A stretch of DNA of 64,000 nt, from NCBI GenBank assembly GCA_965199685.1, contig OZ241323.1:496001-560000 (forward strand), in the 5' to 3' direction. The notes beneath the pieces are model-generated. The model saw nothing but the letters and a program-made list of their open reading frames with translations, was not told the DNA's origin and searched no databases. This document shows, piece by piece, positions 16,082 to 23,822 of this stretch (the stretch's first letter is position 1; each line of letters begins with the position of its first letter). Both the position numbers and the translations under genes were made by a program. This DNA is from SP5GCR1 sp965199685 (GTDB lineage: Bacteria > Pseudomonadota > Gammaproteobacteria > Poriferisulfidales > Oxydemutatoraceae).

Positions 16082-18017
16082 AAAAAATGAATTAATAGAC
16101 TTGAGTTTTGACGCGTTATCTGAGCGCAGTAACCTTGCCAAGGTGATTACAAACTTCAATGTCCGTAGCGAACAGCAAAAGATGGCAGCAGCAGTTGCCG
16201 AGGCAATTTCGGCACAGCACGATTTGGTTTGCGAGGCAGGCACCGGCATTGGTAAGACTTTTGCTTATTTGGTACCTGCTTTGCTGTCTAAAAAGCGCAC
16301 CATAGTATCCACCGCTACACGTCATCTGCAAGACCAGATTTATTTCAAGGATTTGCCGGTGGTTATAGACGCGCTGGGTATTGATTGTGAACCGGCACTA
16401 CTCAAAGGGCGGGCGAATTATTTGTGTATGGAAAGGATGAGGCAGGCAACGACCCAATCAGTGTTGGATAAAACATTTGCTGCCAAAATCAATAAAGTGG
16501 AAAAATGGTCTTTTGAGACCACTGATGGCGATATTAGTTCGATGTCCGATATCGCAGAGGATGATTCGTTATGGTCGTGGCTGACTTCTACTGCAGAAAA
16601 TTGCTTGAGAAAAGATTGCGAGTATTACGACAGTTGCCATGTCGTAAATGCTCGTCAAAAAGCGGCGGAAGCCGATGTGGTCATCATCAACCATGCGCTA
16701 TTGATGGCAGATATGACACTCAAAGAAGAAGGTTTTGCAGATTTTTTGCCACAAGCCGAACTAATCATCGTCGACGAAGCGCATCAGCTAAAAGATTTTG
16801 CAGAAAGAAATTTTACCGAGAGCTTTAGTAGCCGGCAGTTCACTGAGGTACTAAAAGAGATCAACGAGCTAATCAAGGAGGATCCCGAACAAGATACGCT
16901 TATAACCGAGTTGATGAGCTCGTGCGCTAAAAGTTTTAGACGGTTCTCGGAACTTTTTCAAACTCTGGGCGACCGTGCGCCGATTAAGGCTTTGCGAGCG
17001 CATCCTTCGTTTGCCGAATACTACCAACATTTTGTAGAGCAAGGCAACGCACTGATACGCGCACTTAAACCGTATAAGGTAAAGTCTGAGCAGTGGGAAA
17101 ATTGCATCCAACGCATTACGACGATGCTTAAATTTATAGAGTCGGTATGTGTGTCTGGCGATGATGCCAAAGTAGGAGAGGTTGCCGGGCTGGCGTGGAT
17201 TGATCGCCATGCCAAGGCCAAAACTTTTCATATTTATTTGAGTCCGGTAGATATCTCCAGTTTGCTGTCAGAAAAAAGCAAACAGTATCAAGCCAACTGG
17301 GTGTATACTTCTGCCACGCTTTCCGTGAAAGACGATTTTTCATATTTTCTATCCGATTGCGGCGACGAGAGCAAGCCATGCAAATCTTTTGCAAGCCCTT
17401 TTGATTATCAAGCGCAAGCCGCACTTTATTTGCCAGATCAAATGCCGTTGCCTGGTACCGAAGATTACACCGACCAATTGATAGAGCGGGTTTATCCGAT
17501 ACTATTGATGTCCAAAGGACGCGCCCTGTTATTATTCACGAGCTACAGAGCACTGTATCAAGCCGAGGCATTGTTAAAGACTACCAATAAATATACCCTG
17601 TTGGTGCAGAACAAAGCACCCAAGCAGGCACTCATCCATCGTTTTATCGAAGAAGATAAAGCGGTGTTGTTGGGTACCAGCAGTTTTTGGAACGGAATAG
17701 ACTTGAAAGGAGACACCTTGCGTTGTTTGGTGATAGACCGTTTGCCCTTTAGAATGCCCGACCCGTTGCTACAAGCGCGAGAAGCCTTTTATAAAAAAGC
17801 CGGGCGAGATTTTTTTAGAGAGTATGTTTTGCCGGAGGCGATTATCACACTGCGACAAGGTGTGGGGCGTCTAATTCGTAGCGAAACCGACATGGGAGTC
17901 GTTGTTATTGGCGATCCGCGTCTGAGAAAAATGAGTTATGGTAGCACCTTTTTGCGTAGTCTGCCGGACATGAAACGATGTCATGATCTTGAGTCGCTTG
18001 AGCCTTATCTGAAATAA
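16071..18017 (+). CDS. yoaA: DinG-family Fe-S DNA helicase (YoaA-like)
   Basis: The 648-residue superfamily 2, XPD/DinG-type helicase has a Walker A motif GTGIGKT (57-63), a Walker B/DEAH box at 235-238, a four-cysteine Fe-S region (YLCMERM...NCLRKDC...DSCHVVNARQKA) and a C-terminal motif VI QGVGRLIRSETDMG. Length and the adjacent tsaB fit YoaA, which in E. coli works in DNA-damage tolerance with the polymerase III chi subunit; true DinG is a less likely reading. The start lies inside ispF (11-bp overlap) and tsaB begins 8 bp downstream. Confidence 0.88.
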   Translation: MNDEKNELIDLSFDALSERSNLAKVITNFNVRSEQQKMAAAVAEAISAQHDLVCEAGTGIGKTFAYLVPALLSKKRTIVSTATRHLQDQIYFKDLPVVIDALGIDCEPALLKGRANYLCMERMRQATTQSVLDKTFAAKINKVEKWSFETTDGDISSMSDIAEDDSLWSWLTSTAENCLRKDCEYYDSCHVVNARQKAAEADVVIINHALLMADMTLKEEGFADFLPQAELIIVDEAHQLKDFAERNFTESFSSRQFTEVLKEINELIKEDPEQDTLITELMSSCAKSFRRFSELFQTLGDRAPIKALRAHPSFAEYYQHFVEQGNALIRALKPYKVKSEQWENCIQRITTMLKFIESVCVSGDDAKVGEVAGLAWIDRHAKAKTFHIYLSPVDISSLLSEKSKQYQANWVYTSATLSVKDDFSYFLSDCGDESKPCKSFASPFDYQAQAALYLPDQMPLPGTEDYTDQLIERVYPILLMSKGRALLLFTSYRALYQAEALLKTTNKYTLLVQNKAPKQALIHRFIEEDKAVLLGTSSFWNGIDLKGDTLRCLVIDRLPFRMPDPLLQAREAFYKKAGRDFFREYVLPEAIITLRQGVGRLIRSETDMGVVVIGDPRLRKMSYGSTFLRSLPDMKRCHDLESLEPYLK

Positions 18018-18025
18018 TCTGCTTA

Positions 18026-18724
18026 ATGAACGGTGTTTCAGACAATTCTAGTATCTTAGCGATTGATACTGCCACCGAAGCCTGCTCGGCAGCGTTATTG
18101 AGTGGGGGTGTGGTTCACCAACGTTTTGATGTAGTGCCACGTCAACACCACAGCCTGATATTTGAAATGTGTCAAGCGGTTTTGAGCGAAGCAAAAATAG
18201 ATATTGCTGAACTTGATGCGCTGGTCTACGGACGCGGCCCCGGTGCTTTTACTGGTGTGCGCATCGCAGCATCTTTGGTGCAAGGTTTGGCGTATGCCCA
18301 TACTCTGCCGGTGGTGGCAATCTCCGACTTACAAGCGGTTGCCCTACGGGCGTTGGAACAAAGCGACGAGACACAAGTCTTAGTTGCAATGGATGCGCGC
18401 ATGGGAGAAGTCTATTATGGTTATTTTGAAAAGGACGGTGATCTAGTCAAAGCAATGACCAATGAAAGCATCGCCACACCAGAGAAATTAGTGGTGCCTG
18501 ATACTTTCAAAGGCATAGCCGCGGGTAATGCTGTGCCGCTTTATCGTAGCGTATTAGAAGCAATCTTGGGTGAGCGATTGATAAAGTGGTATGCACCCGA
18601 ACTGCCTCAAGCCTCCACACTGCTACGCTTGGCAATGCCACCGCTTGCCTCAGGTGATACGCTGACGGCAGACCAAGCCTTGCCGGTATATTTACGCCAC
18701 CCAGTACGTAAACGAAATGGATGA
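18026..18724 (+). CDS. tsaB: tRNA threonylcarbamoyladenosine biosynthesis protein TsaB
   Basis: The 232-residue ASKHA-fold protein begins ILAIDTATEACSAALL, followed by QHHSLIFEM and the family signature GRGPGAFTGVRIAASLVQGLA. VLVAMDARMGEVYYG and the C-terminal ADQALPVYLRHPVRK complete the match. TsaB pairs with TsaD and TsaE to install t6A37 in ANN-decoding tRNAs. It closes the housekeeping block; a MITE begins 3 bp after its stop. Confidence 0.94.
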   Translation: MNGVSDNSSILAIDTATEACSAALLSGGVVHQRFDVVPRQHHSLIFEMCQAVLSEAKIDIAELDALVYGRGPGAFTGVRIAASLVQGLAYAHTLPVVAISDLQAVALRALEQSDETQVLVAMDARMGEVYYGYFEKDGDLVKAMTNESIATPEKLVVPDTFKGIAAGNAVPLYRSVLEAILGERLIKWYAPELPQASTLLRLAMPPLASGDTLTADQALPVYLRHPVRKRNG

Positions 18725-18727
18725 ATG

Positions 18728-18922
18728 GAGCTGTTGAAAAAGTGTCTGCATTAGTACATTCCCCTCCTGTGGAGGGGTGGCAGGCGAAGCCTGACGGGGT
18801 GGTTGTTAAGGTTCTGAACAATGTTACGCCGATTGACCTACTGGCTCAATCGGCGGTTCTATTTTTCAACAGTCCCATGTTAGCCCTCCCCTACGGCTCA
18901 AGGATACTTTTTCGACAGTCTC
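18728..18922. repeat. MITE-like element between tsaB and znuA
   Basis: The left end GAGCTGTTGAAAAAGT (18728-18743) faces an inverted end at 18862-18879 (TTTTTCAACAGTCCCA) and a further degenerate end at 18905-18922. Inside are the 'cccctcc...ggaggggtggcaggcgaagcc' module (about 18761-18804) and the stem-loop at 18827-18855. The inner right end is joined to TGTTAGCCC, the same junction as at the IS1182-like element. No coding capacity. Confidence 0.7.
18827..18855. repeat. stem-loop repeat, copy 4 (reference)
   Basis: Arms CGCCGATTGA and TCAATCGGCG (10 bp, perfect) enclose loop CCTACTGGC. Flanked by 'gttctgaacaatgtta' and 'gttctattttt', phrases that also flank other copies. Confidence 0.7.
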
Positions 18923-19990
18923 TTAATTTGTGTTTTCAGCCATTAAACATTCTGTTAAGTTGTGTGCCAGATTATTGAGTAGCGTAAAATATAAGTTCTC
19001 GTCGTTGGGTAAATTCGCACCCAGCGGATCTAGCACTGAGATTTTTATATCAAAACCTTCGGCGATTGTCTGTATTGGGCGAGCAGGAAATTGCGGTTCG
19101 CTAAAAATGCAAGCAGCCCCAGTGCGCTGTAATTTCTCTCGTACTGATTTAATACGCACTGGTGACAGCGATTCACCTCCCTCAAACACAATAGAACCTA
19201 CGCCGTTTAATCCATAAGCATGTTCAAAATATTGATACGCGTCGTGAAACACAATAAAAGGTTTGTCTTGTATCGGGGAGAGTTCTGTCTTTAATTCTAC
19301 GTTCAAGCGGTCTATTTTTTGCATCAATCCCTGTGCATTCGCTTTATAAGTATCACGGTGTTCGGGATATACATCGCTCAGCGTCTCAGCAATTAGTGCA
19401 ACCATCTTTTGCGCGTTTTCGGGATCTAGCCACACATGCATATCCATATCGTAACTACTGTGCTTCTCGTGTTCATCGTGTTCGTCCGCATGGTGGTCGT
19501 GTTCGTCGTGTTTGTCTGCATGTTGGTCGTGTTCGTCATGCTCGTCTGCATGGTGGTCGTGTTCGTCGTGTTTGTCTGCATGATGATCGCCTCCGTGCTC
19601 GTCGTGGTGATGATCATGCTCTTCCCAATCCTTCCCTTTGCGATAGGGTAGCAACGTTAATTCTACGTTGTCTATCATCGGCACTTTTAATACATCATCT
19701 GAAAGAATATCAAAAACGTTTGCAAGAAATGTCTCAAAGCTATCATCTATATAAAAGATAATGTGTGCTGCCTGCATACTTTTGATTTGAGAGGGTTTTA
19801 ACTGCATATGATGCGGAGATACAACCCCGTCGACCAATAATTCCGCTTCTCCAGTGTCTCCGAGTACTCCGGCAACCAAAGAATGTAACGGCTTAATCGA
19901 GACGATTACGCGATTAGATTCTATTTCTGTTGCGTTTGCAGAAAACGTTATGAATAAAGTGAACAATAATATAAAATTTCTTTTTATCAT
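18923..19990 (-). CDS. znuA: zinc ABC transporter substrate-binding protein ZnuA
   Basis: The 355-residue protein has a signal peptide (MIKRNFILLFTLFITFSANA), then a cluster A-I solute-binding fold: VIVSIKPLHSLVAGVLG, PHHMQLKPSQ, DMHVWLDPENAQKM, FIVFHDAYQYFEHAYGL, ILDPLGANL-like C-terminus. A long His/Asp/Glu-rich loop (about residues 123-178) contains near-identical decapeptides of the type HADKHDEHDH, typical of zinc (not manganese) binding proteins, where it captures periplasmic Zn. It diverges from zur-znuCB across a Zur box. Confidence 0.95.
   Translation of the reverse strand: MIKRNFILLFTLFITFSANATEIESNRVIVSIKPLHSLVAGVLGDTGEAELLVDGVVSPHHMQLKPSQIKSMQAAHIIFYIDDSFETFLANVFDILSDDVLKVPMIDNVELTLLPYRKGKDWEEHDHHHDEHGGDHHADKHDEHDHHADEHDEHDQHADKHDEHDHHADEHDEHEKHSSYDMDMHVWLDPENAQKMVALIAETLSDVYPEHRDTYKANAQGLMQKIDRLNVELKTELSPIQDKPFIVFHDAYQYFEHAYGLNGVGSIVFEGGESLSPVRIKSVREKLQRTGAACIFSEPQFPARPIQTIAEGFDIKISVLDPLGANLPNDENLYFTLLNNLAHNLTECLMAENTN
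19465..19610. repeat. 30-bp tandem repeats encoding the ZnuA His-rich loop
   Basis: About four units of 30 bp encode HADKHDEHDH-type decapeptides in znuA. Units differ mainly by Lys/Glu and His/Gln swaps. Such arrays gain and lose copies easily. Confidence 0.7.
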
Positions 19991-20031
19991 GATTAATACT
20001 CCAAATGCCTAGTTAATTTATCTGAATTGAT

Positions 20032-20048
20032 ATGTTATACTATAACAT
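20032..20048. promoter_or_regulatory. Zur box between znuA and zur
   Basis: ATGTTATACTATAACAT is a perfect 8-1-8 palindrome and matches the enterobacterial Zur consensus core (TGTTATA-N-TATAACA). It lies 42 bp before the znuA start and 32 bp before zur, so one site can repress both directions when zinc is ample. Confidence 0.92.
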
Positions 20049-20079
20049 TTATTTGAGCAAGTCAATTAAACAATGAACA

Positions 20080-20541
20080 ATGCATAAACGTGGTTCGCAT
20101 AACAATTGTATTTCCAACGCGATTCGCGAGGCGGAACGAATATGTAAAGATAGAGAGCTTCGTTTTACAGACTTAAGGCGCAAAGTATTGGAAATAATAT
20201 GGGAGGGTCATAAGCCCACCAAAGCCTATTACATTCTAGATAAGCTGAAAGATATGGATTATTCGGCTAAACCTCCGACGGTTTATCGCACCCTGGATTT
20301 CCTTATAGAGCAGGGTCTTATTCATAAGCTAGAAAGCCTGAATGCTTATGTTGGATGTTCTCATCCGGGCAAGCACCATGAATGTTATTTTTTGATATGC
20401 AGCGAATGTCAAGAAATCAAAGAGTGTTGCGACCGCGTGATAGATGAGGCTATTACCAAGACTACCAGAAAAAATAAATTTAGTCCGCACCATACTACGC
20501 TGGAGATTAGTGGCAAGTGTAGCAACTGTATGAAAAAATAA
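20080..20541 (+). CDS. zur: zinc uptake regulator Zur (Fur family)
   Basis: The 153-residue Fur-family repressor has a winged helix (LRFTDLRRKVLEIIWEGHKPTKAYYILDKL, PPTVYRTLDFLIEQGLI) and a zinc site region with HPGKHHECYFLICSECQEIKEC and a terminal ISGKCSNCMKK; the two CxxC pairs hold structural zinc. The divergent Zur box and the adjacent znuCB identify it as Zur rather than Fur. It is 1 nt from znuC, so it is autoregulated with the transporter. Confidence 0.93.
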   Translation: MHKRGSHNNCISNAIREAERICKDRELRFTDLRRKVLEIIWEGHKPTKAYYILDKLKDMDYSAKPPTVYRTLDFLIEQGLIHKLESLNAYVGCSHPGKHHECYFLICSECQEIKECCDRVIDEAITKTTRKNKFSPHHTTLEISGKCSNCMKK

Positions 20542-20542
20542 T

Positions 20543-21271
20543 ATGAATGCATTGATAGATGCCAAGCGCATTACTGTTTTTAAGCAAAAAAAATATATCC
20601 TCAAAGATGTATCTATAAGTATAGGCGAGCGAGATTTTATTACCGTGATAGGTCCAAACGGTGCCGGCAAGTCGATGTTGCTCAAATGTTTATTGGGTTT
20701 TTACCAAGCCGATTCTGGAACCATAGAACGATCTAAGGAACTAAGAATCGGATATATGCCGCAGCATCTTAGCTTTGAACGTAGCATGCCCATTACTGTA
20801 AGCCGTTTTCTACGGCTACGAAAGCGTAGCAATGCTTCGGAATTTCAAAAAGTATTGCATGAAACCGACATAGCACAGCTCGTAGCAAGACCGCTGTCGG
20901 TACTTTCCGGTGGAGAGTTGCAACGGGTATTGCTGGCTCGCAGCTTACTCAATGACCCGGAGTTATTGGTATTGGACGAACCGGCACAAAACTTAGATAT
21001 TTCCGGACAACTCGCTTTCTATAAACTACTAGAGAAGATTTATGCAAACCGTTCTCTGAGTATTTTGATGGTGTCGCACGATTTGCATTTGGTGATGGCA
21101 TCAACAAAGCAGGTCATTTGTCTTTTTCATCACATTTGCTGTTCTGGAGAACCGCAGGTGGTAGCCAAAGACCCGGAGTTTATTTCTTTGTTCGGACGCG
21201 ATATGGCGAAGCTGGTCGCAGTTTATCAGCATAGCCATAATCATACACACGAAAACGATTATCGTGTCTGA
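20543..21271 (+). CDS. znuC: zinc ABC transporter ATP-binding protein ZnuC
   Basis: The 242-residue ATPase has Walker A GPNGAGKSMLL, the Q-loop GYMPQ, the signature LSGGELQRVLLAR, Walker B LLVLDEPAQNLD and the switch His in MVSHDLHLVM. A late cluster HHICCSGEP is typical of ZnuC. It powers the ZnuB permease. It overlaps znuB by 8 bp. Confidence 0.95.
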   Translation: MNALIDAKRITVFKQKKYILKDVSISIGERDFITVIGPNGAGKSMLLKCLLGFYQADSGTIERSKELRIGYMPQHLSFERSMPITVSRFLRLRKRSNASEFQKVLHETDIAQLVARPLSVLSGGELQRVLLARSLLNDPELLVLDEPAQNLDISGQLAFYKLLEKIYANRSLSILMVSHDLHLVMASTKQVICLFHHICCSGEPQVVAKDPEFISLFGRDMAKLVAVYQHSHNHTHENDYRV

Positions 21272-22073
21272 ACCTTTTGTCCTTCGCGCATTAGCCGCAG
21301 GTATTGGTGTTGCGATCATTGCCGGCACAATTGGTTGTTTCGTGGTCTGGCGGCGTATGGCATATTTCGGTGATTCTTTAGCACATAGTGCTTTGCTGGG
21401 AATTGCACTGGGATTGGCTACTGGTTTAGGCACAAACATCACCACGATCATTGTTTGTTTTGCTTTTGCTCTGTTGTTGCTTTGGTTGCAACAAAAGAAA
21501 ATATTAGCTACTGATACATTGCTCGGCATCCTAGCGCACTCGGCACTATCGGTGGGCATTATCGTTATCAGCACGCTGGAATACCGCGTTGATTTGCATG
21601 CTTATTTGTTTGGCGATATTCTAACCGTAGGCATAGAAGAGCTGTGGTGGATTTATATTGGTGGCACGATTGTTTTAGTGCTACTGCTATTGAATTGGGA
21701 GTCTTTGGTGTTGATGACCATTGACGAAGATTTAGCTATCGCAGAAAATGTTCGGATATTTTTAATGCACCTTTTGCTTATGCTTCTAATGACTATTGTT
21801 GTTGCTGTTTCTATTCGTGTTGTAGGAATTCTTTTAATTACTTCCATGCTGATTATCCCGGCGGCAACTGCCAAACAGCTGGTAAGATCACCCGAAGCGA
21901 TGGCAATCACTGCATCTATACTCGGCATGATTGCGGTTGTGGTTGGGATTTACGGTTCTATTCAATTTGATACGCCCTCCAGTCCGTCTATTGTTGCAGC
22001 TGCGGCGATATTGTTTATAGTGCTATTTTCTATATCTTCATACGCTAAAAAGAACCTATTTGCAATAAGTTAG
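21264..22073 (+). CDS. znuB: zinc ABC transporter permease ZnuB
   Basis: The 269-residue ABC-3 family permease has seven or eight hydrophobic helices. Family motifs include CFVVWRRMAYFGDSLAHSALLGIALGL near the N-terminus, HAYLFGDILTV, and VGILLITSMLIIPAATAKQL. It starts inside znuC (8-bp overlap) and ends the zur-znuCB operon. Confidence 0.94.
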   Translation: MSEPFVLRALAAGIGVAIIAGTIGCFVVWRRMAYFGDSLAHSALLGIALGLATGLGTNITTIIVCFAFALLLLWLQQKKILATDTLLGILAHSALSVGIIVISTLEYRVDLHAYLFGDILTVGIEELWWIYIGGTIVLVLLLLNWESLVLMTIDEDLAIAENVRIFLMHLLLMLLMTIVVAVSIRVVGILLITSMLIIPAATAKQLVRSPEAMAITASILGMIAVVVGIYGSIQFDTPSSPSIVAAAAILFIVLFSISSYAKKNLFAIS

Positions 22074-22095
22074 CAATCCAAGGCTATTTAAGATA

Positions 22096-22131
22096 TTGAC
22101 AACCATAACTTTATGGTTTATGGTTTATTCT
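22096..22131 (+). promoter_or_regulatory. promoter with dyad operator, probable leaderless start of the Fic-MerR gene
   Basis: TTGACA (22096-22101) and TATGGT (22119-22124) are 17 nt apart. The spacer holds a perfect inverted repeat, AACCATAA (22101-22108) and TTATGGTT (22111-22118), followed by another TATGGTTT. The predicted transcript start falls at about 22131, next to the ATG at 22132, with no room for a ribosome site. An operator between -35 and -10 is the usual place for MerR-type regulators, and the encoded protein ends in a MerR-like domain. Confidence 0.6.
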
Positions 22132-23118
22132 ATGAACTATGAAGTACTCACAGAGAAAAAGCAGCAACTTGATCGGTTCCGTCCGTTACCTAGCATATTG
22201 GTCCGAAATTTAGAGGACTGGTTCCGGGTAGAACTGACTTATACCAGCAATGCGATTGAGGGTAATACCTTGACGCGCCGTGAGACTGCCTTGGTAGTTG
22301 AAAAAGGCCTGACGGTTGGAGGTAGATCGCTGGCTGAACATTTGGAAGCTACCAACCATGTTTGTGCGTTGGATTGGGTGCAAGCGCAAGTCAATCGAAA
22401 GCCTGGCAGCCTCAAGCAAAGAGATATTTTGCAAATACACAATATGATTCTGAAAGGTATAGACGATACTCATGCGGGTTGTTACCGTACGGTAGCAGTG
22501 CGTATATCCGGCTCTACGGTCGTGTTACCCAATCCAATCAAAGTACCAGACCTAATGACCGAATTTATAAAATGGATTGAGACAGCCGACAAAATCCATC
22601 CGATAGATTTAGCAGCGGAGGCGCATTATCGTTTGGTGAGTATACATCCTTTCGTAGACGGCAACGGTAGAACTGCCAGATTAATGATGAATATGCTTTT
22701 ATTGATGGCAGGTTATCCACCAGCGATTATCGCAAAACGAGACCGTTTAGCCTACATAACAGCGTTAGAGAAAGCGCAGGCGGGTGGCGCTAAAGACGAT
22801 TATTTCAAGCTGATCGCCAAAGCGATAAACCGCTCTTTGGACATTTATCTTAAAGCAGCTCAAGGTGAAAGTGCGGTGATTGATTACGACACAAAGCTGC
22901 TAAAAATAGGAGAGCTGGCTAAAAAAGTACGTGAGAATAATTCCACTATTAGATATTGGACAAAGGAGGGATTGCTTGAAGTTGCTGAAGTTACCGAAGC
23001 GGGATATCAGCTATACGACTCTGATATGATTAAACGTGTAGAGCAGATTCACGCGATGAAAAAAAAGCGTTTAACATTACAGGAGATTAGAAAAGAGTTT
23101 TATGAGGGGGGTGACTAA
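22132..23118 (+). CDS. Fic-family AMPylase with C-terminal MerR-like DNA-binding domain
   Basis: I start at ATG 22132 (MNYEVLTEKK); a TTG at 22096 is in frame but is the -35 hexamer. The 328-residue protein has an N-terminal Fic_N region with the inhibitory helix motif SNAIEGN (Ser39-Glu43) whose Glu blocks ATP binding in class II Fic proteins. The catalytic loop HPFVDGNGRTAR begins at His172. Residues about 258-328 form a MerR-type winged helix (LLKIGELAKKVRENNSTIRYWTKEG...YDSDMIKRVEQI). Fic proteins transfer AMP to target side chains. The fusion suggests autoregulation or DNA-linked activity; the target is unknown. Confidence 0.88.
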   Translation: MNYEVLTEKKQQLDRFRPLPSILVRNLEDWFRVELTYTSNAIEGNTLTRRETALVVEKGLTVGGRSLAEHLEATNHVCALDWVQAQVNRKPGSLKQRDILQIHNMILKGIDDTHAGCYRTVAVRISGSTVVLPNPIKVPDLMTEFIKWIETADKIHPIDLAAEAHYRLVSIHPFVDGNGRTARLMMNMLLLMAGYPPAIIAKRDRLAYITALEKAQAGGAKDDYFKLIAKAINRSLDIYLKAAQGESAVIDYDTKLLKIGELAKKVRENNSTIRYWTKEGLLEVAEVTEAGYQLYDSDMIKRVEQIHAMKKKRLTLQEIRKEFYEGGD

Positions 23119-23142
23119 TCTGGGTTATTTCCTAAAAAAAGG

Positions 23143-23190
23143 GAGGCGGTCGGAGGGGGGAAGAGACCGCCTCAAGGGCCTCATAGGAGG
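23143..23190 (+). promoter_or_regulatory. G-rich stem-loop upstream of a small ORF
   Basis: GAGGCGGTC (23143-23151) pairs with GACCGCCTC (23165-23173), a 9-bp perfect stem with a 13-nt purine loop. No T-run follows, so it is not a typical intrinsic terminator. A second small stem (CCTC/GAGG type) overlaps the AGGAGG ribosome site at 23185-23190, which suggests it could affect translation of the small ORF. Confidence 0.45.
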
Positions 23191-23196
23191 CAACCA

Positions 23197-23289
23197 ATGA
23201 AAAGTCATTTTATGTATTTTAGTAAAAAATTAAGCAATATAGAATGTCCTTATAATTATTTAGATAACCTTTATACCCTATTCCACTAG
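23197..23289 (+). CDS. putative 30-residue small protein
   Basis: ATG 23197 follows a perfect AGGAGG with 6 nt spacing, the best ribosome site in this region. The frame encodes MKSHFMYFSKKLSNIECPYN plus ten further residues and ends at TAG 23287. There is no hydrophobic helix; it is basic at its N-terminal half. I recognise no family. It lies between the Fic-MerR gene and the convergent XRE-like gene. Confidence 0.4.
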   Translation: MKSHFMYFSKKLSNIECPYNYLDNLYTLFH

Positions 23290-23314
23290 TGCTTGTCAAG
23301 CATTATTCAGCATT

Positions 23315-23569
23315 TTATACTGATTTTCTTTTCGGATTGGAGGATATTGGAGGTCGCTGGATGTTGGCTGGCCATTTCAGTCCCGGGGGCCACCTGTCCG
23401 ATAGATACTGAATTACACGCCTCGCCGTACGAAGTGTGCAGCTACTTCCTTTCTCTAATCTAGAAAAGAATTTTCCGTCTTTTACAGCTAAAAAACCTAA
23501 CCTTGAGAGGCTAATCTTTTTAGCATGTGTATATTTTTTACTAATCTTTATAAGGTCAATTTCCCTCAT
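23315..23569 (-). CDS. small XRE-like DNA-binding protein
   Basis: I start at ATG 23569 (MREIDLIKISKKY), where a promoter abuts the codon; the frame is open 21 codons further. The 84-residue protein contains a helix-turn-helix-like stretch LSRLGFLAVKDGKFFSRLEKG followed by CTLRTARRVIQYLSDRWPPGLKWP. Similar small proteins occur as prophage or island regulators. It is next to two LexA-like repressors and the Fic-MerR gene. It is probably a transcription regulator; its targets are unknown. Confidence 0.6.
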   Translation of the reverse strand: MREIDLIKISKKYTHAKKISLSRLGFLAVKDGKFFSRLEKGSSCTLRTARRVIQYLSDRWPPGLKWPANIQRPPISSNPKRKSV

Positions 23570-23576
23570 ATAGATT

Positions 23577-23604
23577 ATTGTAGGGTAAATTAACCTTATG
23601 TCAA
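23577..23604 (-). promoter_or_regulatory. promoter for the XRE-like gene, probable leaderless transcript
   Basis: On the minus strand TTGACA (23599-23604) and TACAAT (23577-23582) are 16 nt apart. The -10 ends 7 nt before the ATG at 23569, so transcription should start at or next to the start codon. Confidence 0.6.
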
Positions 23605-23785
23605 TAAGCAAGATTACAAGTCGTCTTAACATAAGGGCGTATGGCGGGTGAGAATATGAAAGTCATTGTATATTAGTCGTTTTTTTTAAGTATTTCCACA
23701 AATTTTATATACTCACAAGGACGAGTGGATAACGGTTTTAGGTTCTGATATGGGTATAAATCCTAAATTTCGGGGTAATTTTTAT

Positions 23786-23820
23786 TTGCCATATTTTTTG
23801 TAATGAGGGATAATTCCCTC
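23786..23820 (+). promoter_or_regulatory. promoter with operator dyad, LexA-like repressor A
   Basis: TTGCCA (23786-23791) and GATAAT (23809-23814) are 17 nt apart. The -10 is the centre of the dyad GAGGGATAATTCCCTC (23805-23820). The ATG is 3 nt downstream of the dyad, leaving a leader of about 1-2 nt. The same arrangement precedes the paralogue at 24933, which points to an autorepressor site. Confidence 0.68.
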
Positions 23821-23822
23821 GT

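Noticed and set aside
19333..19761. 142-codon frame on the plus strand opposite znuA.
   Set aside because: It is the complement of the His-rich repeat array and of znuA codons; low-complexity Val/Arg/His composition and no start signal.
23143..23173. G/C-rich stem after the Fic-MerR gene considered as an intrinsic terminator.
   Set aside because: No T-run follows the stem; an effect on the small downstream ORF is as likely.
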